Source: Gluconobacter sphaericus NBRC 12467
GTDB lineage: Bacteria; Pseudomonadota; Alphaproteobacteria; Acetobacterales; Acetobacteraceae
Assembly (NCBI RefSeq): GCF_006539125.1
Contig: NZ_BJMK01000007.1
Span: forward strand, 62,001-126,000
DNA: 64,000 nucleotides
Direction of reading: 5' to 3'
The position numbers and the translations under genes are program-made. A model generated the notes under the pieces. The model saw nothing but the letters and a program-made list of their open reading frames with translations. It searched no databases and was not told the origin of the DNA. Shown in pieces: positions 6,581 through 15,000 of this stretch; position 1 is the stretch's first letter; each line of letters begins with the position of its first letter.

Positions 6581-8980
6581 ATGTCGTCCAGAACACCTCG
6601 TCACCCTTTGGGTCCCCTGTCCCTTGCTGCTGGTCTGACGCTCGTCTGCTCCGCCGCCCACGCACAGGACGATAGCCGGCATCATCACAAGGCCCGTCGC
6701 CACCCTGTTTCCAAAAATAACGTAGCGAACCTCCAGTCATCCAAGGCCCCTCAGCCTAAAGCTCCCACATCGGGGACTGCTCCGAAAACGGCGGACAACA
6801 GCATCGTCGCAACGCCTGAGGAAGCCGAACACCTGCAGGTCGTCGGCTCACCGATGAACACGTTGCAGACCCCCATCGGCATCGGCCGGATGCCTGAAGA
6901 CGTCCTGCACACGCCGCAGACGATCAACGTTGTGCCCAAGCTCCTGATGGAACAGCAGAACGTCAAATCTCTCGACGAGGCCCTCCGCAACGTGCCGGGC
7001 ATTACAGCATCGGTCGGGGAGGGCGAGGGTGGTATGGCAGGCGACCAGTTCTTGATCCGTGGCTTTCAGGCCCAGAACGACATCTACGAGAACGGCCTGC
7101 GCGATTTCGGCGTCTATACCCGTGACAGCTTTGATTACGATCATGTCACGGTCATCAAAGGGCCGTCCTCGGAAGTCTTCGGCAATGGGACGACGGGTGG
7201 CGCCATCAACATCAGCACCAAGGTCGCGCATCTCGGGGACAGCTATGGCGGCAGCTTCTCGGGCGGGTCTGCGGATTATTATCGCGGCACGCTCGATTTC
7301 AACAAACAGATCGGGGATTCCACGGCCATCCGCATCACCGGCATGGGCAACGAGAACAATACCGTCGGCCGGGATAATGTTTTCTCCCATCGTTGGGGGA
7401 TTGCCCCGTCCATCGCTTTCGGTCTGGGCAAACGTACGACCTTCACGCTGGAATATTTCCACCAGACGGATAACCGTGTGCCGGATTATGGTGTGCCGGT
7501 CGTCACCAAGCCGGGGACAAGCATTGCGAAGCCACTTACGGAGTATGGTCTGAACCGCAATAACTGGTACGGCACAACGTATGATCAGGATGCATCGAAT
7601 GTGGACATGCTGACGGCACGCCTGAAATTCGACCTGAACAAGAACATCACGTTCTACAACGATGCTCGCGGTGGCATGTACAGTCGGTACTTCTCCGCGT
7701 CACAGCCAGGCTGTGATACGACCTGCGCCGCTAATTATTTCACTGATCCTGAAGCGGCGACCATCAATCGTCGTGGTCATCTTGGCGGTCCGGAGCCCTA
7801 TCAGCAGAACGACTGGTCCGTGCAGGACGTGTTCTCGGGCATTGCGAAATTCTCGACTGGCAGCATTCGTCACCAGATGATCGCCGGTGTCGATATCTCG
7901 CACGTTTATGATCGTCGCACGAACTATGCGTATAATTTTAACGGCCAGAACGGCACGAAAGCAGACACGACGAGCCTGCTGCACCCATCCGCCACCCAGC
8001 CCGGTCTTCTGCTCGGGACGCTTGGCCAGTATAGTGGTAATCTCGTAAACATATCCGGTGTTGGTCATGCCATGTACAAGACGGGCGATGCCACCGATGT
8101 TGGTGCGTTCTTCTCTGAACAGATGTGGCTGGTACCCTGGTTCTCGATCCGTGGCGGCTTTCGCTGGGATCACTGGGACAGTCATTATTCCGCTAATGGG
8201 GGCACGGCCGGTGCCGGCGTGTCTTACGGACAGACGCAGGACACGTTCAATCCGACCGTCAGCCTGATGTATACGCCGACCAGCAATGCCATGGTCTATT
8301 TCAACTGGGCGCAGTCCACCACGCCGCTTGGCCTGTATGTGACGAACAGCTCCGAACCCCTGAAATCATCCACGCAGGGTTTCAGCCCCGAGCGCAGCAG
8401 TCTTTACGAACTGGGTGCGAAGTATAGCGCTTTTCATGGCCGCATGGGCTTTGCGGCCTCCGTATTCCGGCTGGAGAAGGGTAACGCCCTCATGACCGAT
8501 CCTACAACGGGGAATGTGTCATCTTCCAGCGACCGCCAGCGCAATCAGGGCGTCGAACTCAGCGTCTCGGGCGAGATCCTCAAGAACTGGACCATGATCG
8601 GCACTTACGCTTATTATGACGCCACCACTGTCTGGTCTCAGACCGCTGCCAATATCGGTAAGCGTATTCAGTACGCTCCGAAGAATTCGGCCACGATCTG
8701 GTCCACCTACACGATCGCGCCCAACCGCCCCTGGAACGTCACGTTCGGCGGCGGCCTGACATGGCGCGATGGAGTTTACCTGAATGCCGCGAATACGGGC
8801 TGGGTGCCTGCGACCGTGGAATGGGATGCCGTGGTGTCGCATAATTTCGGCAAGCACTGGCGCGTGGCCATGAACGGCTACAACCTCGACAACCGCCTGA
8901 ACTACAGCAACCTGTTCAGCGACCGCGCCACCCCGGCGGTCGGGCGTTCTTTCCTCTTCAATCTTTCGGCGAATTACTAA
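6581..8980 (+). CDS. TonB-dependent siderophore receptor
   Basis: Outer-membrane gated channel for ferric-siderophore uptake, energised by TonB-ExbBD. About 799 residues: a signal peptide ending near CSAAHAQ, a His/Lys/Pro-rich linker of about 70 residues, then the plug (start near LQVVGSPMNTLQTPIG; LDEALRNVPGIT; FLIRGFQAQNDIYENG; VIKGPSSEVFGNGTTGGAIN) and a beta-barrel ending in ...FNLSANY with a terminal aromatic residue. No N-terminal STN signalling domain is seen, so transcriptional surface signalling is unlikely. ATG 6581 is preferred over TTG 6563 because GCAGGA at 6565-6570 spaces correctly. It resembles the catecholate/ferrichrome group; the ligand cannot be read from sequence. The stop overlaps the convergent Sel1 gene by 4 nt. 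Confidence 0.92.
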   Translation: MSSRTPRHPLGPLSLAAGLTLVCSAAHAQDDSRHHHKARRHPVSKNNVANLQSSKAPQPKAPTSGTAPKTADNSIVATPEEAEHLQVVGSPMNTLQTPIGIGRMPEDVLHTPQTINVVPKLLMEQQNVKSLDEALRNVPGITASVGEGEGGMAGDQFLIRGFQAQNDIYENGLRDFGVYTRDSFDYDHVTVIKGPSSEVFGNGTTGGAINISTKVAHLGDSYGGSFSGGSADYYRGTLDFNKQIGDSTAIRITGMGNENNTVGRDNVFSHRWGIAPSIAFGLGKRTTFTLEYFHQTDNRVPDYGVPVVTKPGTSIAKPLTEYGLNRNNWYGTTYDQDASNVDMLTARLKFDLNKNITFYNDARGGMYSRYFSASQPGCDTTCAANYFTDPEAATINRRGHLGGPEPYQQNDWSVQDVFSGIAKFSTGSIRHQMIAGVDISHVYDRRTNYAYNFNGQNGTKADTTSLLHPSATQPGLLLGTLGQYSGNLVNISGVGHAMYKTGDATDVGAFFSEQMWLVPWFSIRGGFRWDHWDSHYSANGGTAGAGVSYGQTQDTFNPTVSLMYTPTSNAMVYFNWAQSTTPLGLYVTNSSEPLKSSTQGFSPERSSLYELGAKYSAFHGRMGFAASVFRLEKGNALMTDPTTGNVSSSSDRQRNQGVELSVSGEILKNWTMIGTYAYYDATTVWSQTAANIGKRIQYAPKNSATIWSTYTIAPNRPWNVTFGGGLTWRDGVYLNAANTGWVPATVEWDAVVSHNFGKHWRVAMNGYNLDNRLNYSNLFSDRATPAVGRSFLFNLSANY

Positions 8981-9753
8981 GTCGAAACGCCCCCGCCTGA
9001 AGGAGAAATTCCCATCCCCTTCAGGCGTTCGCGGACCCGCTCCAGTAGGGCCGCATCACCTTGCGGCCCCAGCACCGTGAGCTTCTGGTCCATCGCCAGC
9101 AGGATGTCGGATGTCGCATCCACAACCGCCTGACGCCACCAGTCCAGTGCCTCTTCGGTTTTTCCGGCGTCTACTAGAGCTGTCGCATAATTGTGCTGCC
9201 CTCGGTAATCGCCGCCTTCGGCCGATTTCCGGTACCAGTCCAGCGCCGCTGCCCGGTCCTGTGGTACGACCCAGCCTTCTTCCAGAAACCGCGCATAGAG
9301 ATTCATGGATTTCGCATGACCGTGACCAGCTGCCGTGCGGAACAGATCCAGCGCGCGCGGCAGATCCGCGTTCATGCCGATCCCCCGCATGGTCATGATG
9401 CCCAGATTGTAACGCCCCCATTCGTCGCCCGCGGTGGCGGCGGCCTCATAACAACGCGCGGCCTGCTGAAGGTCCTTCCTGCAGCCCCAGCCGAACTGGA
9501 AACACCGACCACGCATGTTGTGTCCCGGGCCGAACCCGGCATCTGCCGCGATCGTGAACCAGTCCAGAGCGGCTACCGGATCACGCGGGATATACACGCT
9601 GTCCAGCAGAACCTGTCCCCATTGCACGATCTGAAGGTGCTGCCCTTTGAGTGCGCCCTGTCGGATTTCCTCGATTTGCGGCGGCAGGACAGGGGGCGCA
9701 GGTCGATGCGTGGACGCCCTGCGGCTTAGGAATTTCTGAACGATCCGTTTCAT
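8977..9753 (-). CDS. Sel1-like repeat (tetratricopeptide-type) protein
   Basis: A 258-residue protein with at least four Sel1 repeats of about 36 residues: AALDWFTIAADAGF, QAARCYEAAATAGDEWGRYNLG, RALDLFRTAAGHGHAKS and AALDWYRKSAEGGDYRGQHNYA. Such solenoids are protein-interaction scaffolds. No clear signal peptide: the N-terminus is basic (MKRIVQKFLSRRAST). The ATG overlaps the stop of the upstream GumN gene by one base, implying co-transcription and translational coupling. It converges on the siderophore receptor. Function unknown; a role in envelope or iron physiology is only suggested by neighbourhood. Confidence 0.8.
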   Translation of the reverse strand: MKRIVQKFLSRRASTHRPAPPVLPPQIEEIRQGALKGQHLQIVQWGQVLLDSVYIPRDPVAALDWFTIAADAGFGPGHNMRGRCFQFGWGCRKDLQQAARCYEAAATAGDEWGRYNLGIMTMRGIGMNADLPRALDLFRTAAGHGHAKSMNLYARFLEEGWVVPQDRAAALDWYRKSAEGGDYRGQHNYATALVDAGKTEEALDWWRQAVVDATSDILLAMDQKLTVLGPQGDAALLERVRERLKGMGISPSGGGVST

Positions 9754-10724
9754 CAGAGTGCGGGTACGATCTGTTGGACCTCGAACCCGTCCTTGCGGAG
9801 CAGGCTGGGCAGCCCTTTCTGTCCCGCCATGTGCAGGGATCCTACGGCCGCGAACAGCGATGTGCCGCTCTCATGGATATTCTCGATTTTTTGCGCCATT
9901 CCGACATTCCTATCATCCAGGAGCCGCGTCATGAAGCGCCGTTCTTGCGCGGTATTCAGGCAGTCGCACCAATCCGGATAATGATCCAGCCGTTTTACGT
10001 CGCTCGATGCCCACATCTCCGCCAGACGTTGGTTCTCGGCCTGCGTCTTGCCGGAAGACACGCCCTTGATGATGTCATCAACAAAAGCATCTTCATCTGC
10101 CTGATCCGGTCCAATCAGTAAGTCCCGCTGCATTTGTACTGTCTCCAGTCCGACCAGGGGCTTTTTTAGACTGCCTGTCATGCCCTGCAGAACGCTATCC
10201 ACGGCATAATCCGGATAATATCCGTCCTGCCGTGAGGCTAGGGATTCTATGCCTGCCGCTTCCACGCCAACCGCCACATGTGCGAATGCTGCGCTGGGTA
10301 CACATTGCTGATCCATAAGTGCATCTACTTTTGCCTTGCGCCCCGACTGGACGAGATGCGACCATCGGGCGGGGTCTTCCGGCTGTCGTAGCGTGGTGGC
10401 CATGTCCGGGGTGTTCAGATCAAGCTCAAGGGCGACCTCGCTGCTGTGCAGGATCGCGGCGCGTGTTAGTGGACCGGGTAGCAGCCAGTCTTGTTTCGCC
10501 ACATGCAACGTCCCATACAGCCAAGAAGAGTGACCGTCTTTCGTCACTTTCCACAGGAAGCCCCTGTCCGGTGCCGTCTGGAACATCTGTGCCATCCGGG
10601 CCTTATCCGGCACGCTTGCCGGAGCCGGACAACGGGGAGACTGCGCGTGTGCGGCCATGTCGAACCCCGCACAGACGCCCAGAACGGCTCCTGCAACAGA
10701 CTGGAAGAGACGAAGTGCGTTCAC
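9753..10724 (-). CDS. TraB/GumN family protein (secreted)
   Basis: Starts with GTG (10722-10724) preceded by a GAAGG ribosome site, then a signal peptide (MNALRLFQSVAGAVLGVCAG... ending near AAHAQS). The mature part carries the family signature FLWKVTKDGHSSWLYGTLHV and a later VGSLHMAGQKGLPSLL block; the GTLH and GSLH histidines are conserved in TraB/GumN proteins, which resemble metal-dependent peptidases of the Tiki clan. Length 323 residues is usual. The physiological role in bacteria is poorly defined. First gene of a two-gene unit with the Sel1 protein. Confidence 0.8.
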   Translation of the reverse strand: MNALRLFQSVAGAVLGVCAGFDMAAHAQSPRCPAPASVPDKARMAQMFQTAPDRGFLWKVTKDGHSSWLYGTLHVAKQDWLLPGPLTRAAILHSSEVALELDLNTPDMATTLRQPEDPARWSHLVQSGRKAKVDALMDQQCVPSAAFAHVAVGVEAAGIESLASRQDGYYPDYAVDSVLQGMTGSLKKPLVGLETVQMQRDLLIGPDQADEDAFVDDIIKGVSSGKTQAENQRLAEMWASSDVKRLDHYPDWCDCLNTAQERRFMTRLLDDRNVGMAQKIENIHESGTSLFAAVGSLHMAGQKGLPSLLRKDGFEVQQIVPAL

Positions 10725-10832
10725 GGTTCTGCCTTCTGAAAAAGCGCCATATCCCGCATCATCCGCCAGTCCCGCTGTCCCGGCAACCCGCTTTGAGGCG
10801 GCCCTGCATTGCTGCCGCCCTCAACCCTGGAC

Positions 10833-10863
10833 TTGACCGGATTGGCTCCCGATCTCCATATGG
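10833..10863 (+). promoter_or_regulatory. Tentative promoter for ileS
   Basis: TTGACC at 10833-10838 followed after 18 nt by CATATG (10857-10862), about 16 nt before the ileS start region. A weak sigma-70-like match; no T-box or other leader element is visible. Confidence 0.3.
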
Positions 10864-10878
10864 TCCCCCTTAGTGTGA

Positions 10879-13761
10879 ATGACCGAAACTGGCCCGTCCC
10901 CCATGTCCGATAAGACTCCCGATCCTTCCGTCGCCGCATTCAAGGAACAGCAGGACCGCTACCGCGACACTGTGTTCCTCCCCCGCACCGGCTTTCCGAT
11001 GCGCGGCGGCCTGCCCAAGCGCGAGCCTGAGACGCTCGCCCGCTGGGCTGCGATGGGTCTGGACGACAGGATCCGTGAAGCCGGGAAGGGACGTCCCGTC
11101 TTCACGCTTCACGACGGCCCTCCCTACGCTAACGGCCACATTCACATCGGACACGCCCTGAACAAAGTGATGAAGGACGTGGTCAACCGCGCCCATCGCA
11201 TGTCGGGCTACGAAGTTCGTTATCTTCCGGGTTGGGACTGTCATGGCCTGCCGATCGAATGGCGGATCGAGGAACAGTACCGCAAGGCTGGCAAGGACAA
11301 GGATCAGGTGCCCCTGCTTCAGTTCCGCGCCGAATGCCGCCAGTATGCTGCCGAATGGGTGCAGAAGCAGGCGGACGATTTCAAGCGCATCGGCGTGCAG
11401 GCCGAATGGGCCAACCGCTACGTGACGATGGACTTCAGCTCCGAAGCCAAGATCGTCGATGAAATCGGCAAGTTCCTGCTCAATGGCAGCCTCTATCGCG
11501 GCCTGCGCCCTGTCATGTGGAGCCCGGTCGAGAAGACCGCCCTGGCCGAAGCCGAAATCGAATATCACGACATCGACTCCACCACGATCTTCGTGGCCTT
11601 CCCGGTCATCAAGGACCCGACGCCCGCCCATGCCCTCGCAGGTGTGTCCGCTGTCATCTGGACGACCACGCCCTGGACCATTCCGGCCAACCGTGCGCTC
11701 GCCTATGGCCCGGATATCACCTATGTCGTCCTGCGGATCGACGAGACGAACGAAAACAGCCTCGTCCCGCAGGGCGCAAAATTGCTGGTAGCCGAAGACC
11801 GTGTGGAAGCGTTCTGCACGGAAGCCGGGATCATCGCCTATCATACGCTCTACACTCTTCCGGGCACCGCCCTGGAAGGTGCGGTCTGCGCTCATCCGCT
11901 GCGTGGTCGTGGCTACGAATATGATGTGCCCATGTTGCCGGGTGAATTCGTCACCACCGATGCCGGTACGGGCCTCGTCCATATGGCCCCGTCGCACGGT
12001 CAGGACGACTTTGCGCTCTGTCGCCAGTACGGCATCGAAGTCCCCGAACTGGTTGAAGACGATGGTCGTTACGCGCCGTGGGTTCCGCATCTGGCCGGTA
12101 TTCACGTCTTCAAGGCCGCCGATCCGGTCTGTGACCTGCTGACGGAAGCCCGCCAGTCAGCCGAACATGACGACGCACCTGCCACCGGCCTTATGGCCCG
12201 CGGCTCGGTCCGTCACTCCTATCCGCATTCCTGGCGCTCCAGAGCCCCGATCATTTTCCGCGCCACGCCGCAATGGTTCATCGCGATGGATGGCGAGACG
12301 AAGCTGCGCGAAAAATCCCTGAGCGCGCTGGACAATGTCACCTTCGTCCCCGAAGCGGCCCGCCGCCGCCTGACTTCCATGATCGAGCAGCGTCCCGACT
12401 GGTGCATCTCCCGTCAGCGCGCCTGGGGCGTGCCGATCGCGGTCTTCGTTGAGAAACGCACCGGCGAGGTCCTGCGCGACCCCACTGTTATGCAACGCAT
12501 CGTCGATGCGTTCCGTGAGAAGGGGGCCGATGTCTGGTATGAGGCCGATCCGGCCGTGTTCCTTGGCGCCGATCGCAATCCTGCCGATTACGAACAGGTT
12601 TTCGACATCGTAGATGTCTGGTTTGAAAGTGGTTCGTCCCATCGCTTCGATCTGGGGCAGGAGGGGCTGAACTTCCCCGCCGATGTCTATCTTGAAGGCT
12701 CGGATCAGCATCGCGGCTGGTTCCAGTCCTCCCTGCTGGAAAGCGTCGGCACGATGGGCGTTGCGCCCTACAAGGCACTCGTGACCAACGGCTTCGTCAT
12801 GGACGAGCAGGGCCGCAAGATGTCCAAGTCGCTGGGCAATGTCGTGGCCCCGTCTGACGTGACTGACAGTCTCGGCGCGGACATCCTGCGTCTGTGGGTC
12901 TTGAATTCCGACACAAACGAAGACCTTCGCATCGGGCAGGAAATCCTCAAGCAGCAGGGCGAGCTCTATCGCCGCTTGCGGAACACGCTGCGCTGGCTCC
13001 TCGGCGCGCTGGATGGCTTCACGGCTGAAGAGGCCGTGCCTTACGCGGATCTGCCGCCGCTGGAGCAGTATATCCTGCATCGCCTGTCCGAACTGCGCGG
13101 CCTGATTTCCAACGCAGTCGAAACGCATCAGTGGGTCGGTGTCTATCCGGCGCTGCACGGGTTTTGCACCACCGATCTCTCGGCGTTCTATTTTGACATC
13201 CGCAAAGACGCGATTTACTGCGACGCCAAATCCGATCCGACGCGCCGCGCGGCCCGCACGGTTCTGGATGTTTTGCACCGCGCGCTCTGCACCTGGCTCG
13301 CGCCGGTTCTCGTCTTTACAGCAGAAGAAGCTTGGCAGGCCCGCTTCGGCGAAAACGACAGCGTGCATCTTGCGCAGTTCTTCGAGCCGGACGGCGCATG
13401 GAACGACCCCGAACTCGGCAACCGCTGGGAAGACATCCGTGCCTATCGTCGCCTTGTCACGACCGAGTTGGAAACGGCTCGCCGTGACGGTACGATCGGC
13501 TCCTCGCTCGAAGCCAGTGTCACGCTGCCTTTGTCGCAGGAAGAGGCTGGGATTTTTGGTGGACTGGACTGGGCCGAACTTCTCATCACGTCTCATGCTG
13601 AAACCGAGCTTCTGCCGGGCGACACGGCCCATGGCGGCCCGCAGGTCGAGCGTGCGCCGGGCCATAAATGCGCCCGCTGCTGGAAGGTCCTGTCCGAAGT
13701 CGGTGACGATGCAGAACATCCAGCCCTGTGCCGCCGCTGCATCAGCGTGGTGAGTGCCTGA
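10879..13761 (+). CDS. ileS: Isoleucyl-tRNA synthetase
   Basis: Charges tRNA-Ile. 960 residues with the class I signatures: PPYANGHIHIGHALNK (HIGH motif near residue 90), the editing (CP1) domain with WTTTPWTIPANRA and GTGLVHMAPSHGQDD, the KMSKS loop (GRKMSKSLGN near residue 647), and a C-terminal zinc finger (CARC near 931 and CRRC near 950). ATG 10879 gives MTETGPSP; an in-frame ATG at 10903 (MSDKTPDP) is an equally plausible start, neither having a strong ribosome site. The stop overlaps lspA by one base, the ileS-lspA pairing common in proteobacteria. Confidence 0.96.
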   Translation: MTETGPSPMSDKTPDPSVAAFKEQQDRYRDTVFLPRTGFPMRGGLPKREPETLARWAAMGLDDRIREAGKGRPVFTLHDGPPYANGHIHIGHALNKVMKDVVNRAHRMSGYEVRYLPGWDCHGLPIEWRIEEQYRKAGKDKDQVPLLQFRAECRQYAAEWVQKQADDFKRIGVQAEWANRYVTMDFSSEAKIVDEIGKFLLNGSLYRGLRPVMWSPVEKTALAEAEIEYHDIDSTTIFVAFPVIKDPTPAHALAGVSAVIWTTTPWTIPANRALAYGPDITYVVLRIDETNENSLVPQGAKLLVAEDRVEAFCTEAGIIAYHTLYTLPGTALEGAVCAHPLRGRGYEYDVPMLPGEFVTTDAGTGLVHMAPSHGQDDFALCRQYGIEVPELVEDDGRYAPWVPHLAGIHVFKAADPVCDLLTEARQSAEHDDAPATGLMARGSVRHSYPHSWRSRAPIIFRATPQWFIAMDGETKLREKSLSALDNVTFVPEAARRRLTSMIEQRPDWCISRQRAWGVPIAVFVEKRTGEVLRDPTVMQRIVDAFREKGADVWYEADPAVFLGADRNPADYEQVFDIVDVWFESGSSHRFDLGQEGLNFPADVYLEGSDQHRGWFQSSLLESVGTMGVAPYKALVTNGFVMDEQGRKMSKSLGNVVAPSDVTDSLGADILRLWVLNSDTNEDLRIGQEILKQQGELYRRLRNTLRWLLGALDGFTAEEAVPYADLPPLEQYILHRLSELRGLISNAVETHQWVGVYPALHGFCTTDLSAFYFDIRKDAIYCDAKSDPTRRAARTVLDVLHRALCTWLAPVLVFTAEEAWQARFGENDSVHLAQFFEPDGAWNDPELGNRWEDIRAYRRLVTTELETARRDGTIGSSLEASVTLPLSQEEAGIFGGLDWAELLITSHAETELLPGDTAHGGPQVERAPGHKCARCWKVLSEVGDDAEHPALCRRCISVVSA

Positions 13762-14273
13762 TGTCCCTGTGGCATGAAGGCATGAGCCGCACGAGACGCA
13801 TGGCTCTGGGTTTCGTTCTGTTGCTTCTGGTTCTCGTTCTGGATCAGGCCAGTAAGGACTGGATCCTGTATGTCTATCATCTGCCGGATCGCGGCTCGGT
13901 CGAGATCCTGCCGTTCCTGAACTTCACGATGGTTTGGAACCATGCCGTGACCTTTGGTATGTTCGGCGGTCTGGGCAGGCGGGGCCCCTGGATCTTCTGC
14001 GGTGTCTCGCTGATCGCGGTGGGGCTTCTGGTCTGGACCCTGACGCGGACGAGGCGCACCTTGGTTGCGGCGTCCTGTGGGGCGATTGCCGGTGGGGCCA
14101 TAGGCAATGTCATCGACCGCCTGCGCTATGGCGCGGTCGTGGATTTCCTGCATGCCCATGCATTCGGTTGGTCATGGTATGTCTTCAATATCGCGGATTC
14201 AGGGATTGTCTGCGGCGTCATCGTCTGGCTAATCGATTCCCTGCTCGCGGAACGTCAGGCAGCAGCCAAGTGA
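13761..14273 (+). CDS. lspA: Lipoprotein signal peptidase (signal peptidase II)
   Basis: Inner-membrane aspartyl protease that removes signal peptides from diacylated prolipoproteins. 170 residues, four membrane helices, and the two catalytic-Asp blocks: GNVIDRLRYGAVVDF and FNIADSGIV. ATG 13761 overlaps the ileS stop; upstream in-frame extension into ileS is not credible. The next gene encodes one of its likely substrates (a lipoprotein). Confidence 0.95.
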   Translation: MSLWHEGMSRTRRMALGFVLLLLVLVLDQASKDWILYVYHLPDRGSVEILPFLNFTMVWNHAVTFGMFGGLGRRGPWIFCGVSLIAVGLLVWTLTRTRRTLVAASCGAIAGGAIGNVIDRLRYGAVVDFLHAHAFGWSWYVFNIADSGIVCGVIVWLIDSLLAERQAAAK

Positions 14274-14338
14274 TGCGATTGCGGAACTTGTTCCAATGGC
14301 TTGCCCCCGCGTCGCGCGGACTGTAGGAGTGTTGCATC

Positions 14339-14911
14339 ATGATCGCGTCCCAGGGGCCCTCCATGCGCCGTAACCGTCTTTCCGTTGCCCGTCTCAGTGT
14401 CCAGATGGGTGCCATGGCTTCCGTCGGCCTGCTGCTTTCGGGCTGCTCGGGCGCCGATGTCTCACGCGCGATCGGTCTCGAACGGGCCATGCCCGATGAG
14501 TATACCGTTACCACGCGCGCTCCGCTGTCGATGCCGCCTTCTGAGCAGATGCAGCTCCCTGGTGCCGCAGATGCCCATCGTCCGGACGAAAGCCCGCGGA
14601 TGCAGGCGCTCGAAACCCTGTCGCCGGACACGGCACTGCATCCGGATTCCGGTAAGGGCAGCACCGGCCAGACCGCACTGGTAGGACAGGTGGACAAGTC
14701 CGCCAGCGCACCGAACAACGCCGAACTTGGCACGGCAGATGCTGGTTTCGTGGATAACCTGATGTTCTGGAAGGGCGGTAATGCCGGTTCCGTTGTTGAT
14801 GGTGACGCCGAAAACCGCCGTATCCGCGAGAATTCTGCTCTAGGACGTAATCCCGCAACGGGTGCGACCCCGACCGTCAAAAAGAAGAAGGCCTTCCTCG
14901 GCGTTCTCTGA
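14339..14911 (+). CDS. DUF3035-type lipoprotein
   Basis: 190 residues with a signal sequence ending in a lipobox (VGLLLSGC), followed by a low-complexity polar chain rich in Ala, Ser, Pro and Asp and a basic end (TVKKKKAFLGVL). Resembles the DUF3035 family seen downstream of lspA in alphaproteobacteria; MPDEYTVTTRAPLSMPP is the most conserved-looking part. AGGAG at 14325-14329 supports the ATG at 14339. Function unknown; predicted envelope-anchored. Confidence 0.8.
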   Translation: MIASQGPSMRRNRLSVARLSVQMGAMASVGLLLSGCSGADVSRAIGLERAMPDEYTVTTRAPLSMPPSEQMQLPGAADAHRPDESPRMQALETLSPDTALHPDSGKGSTGQTALVGQVDKSASAPNNAELGTADAGFVDNLMFWKGGNAGSVVDGDAENRRIRENSALGRNPATGATPTVKKKKAFLGVL

Positions 14912-15000
14912 ATTACTCTCCGTCCCGACTTTCCCCTGATTGGGTGGACGGGACGGCCCTGTTTGCCGTTCGGCCTCTGTCCGGACGATGAGGAGGCATC

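Noticed and set aside
12157-13719. 520-codon minus-strand open frame inside ileS
   Set aside because: Antisense shadow of a conserved synthetase in a high-GC genome.
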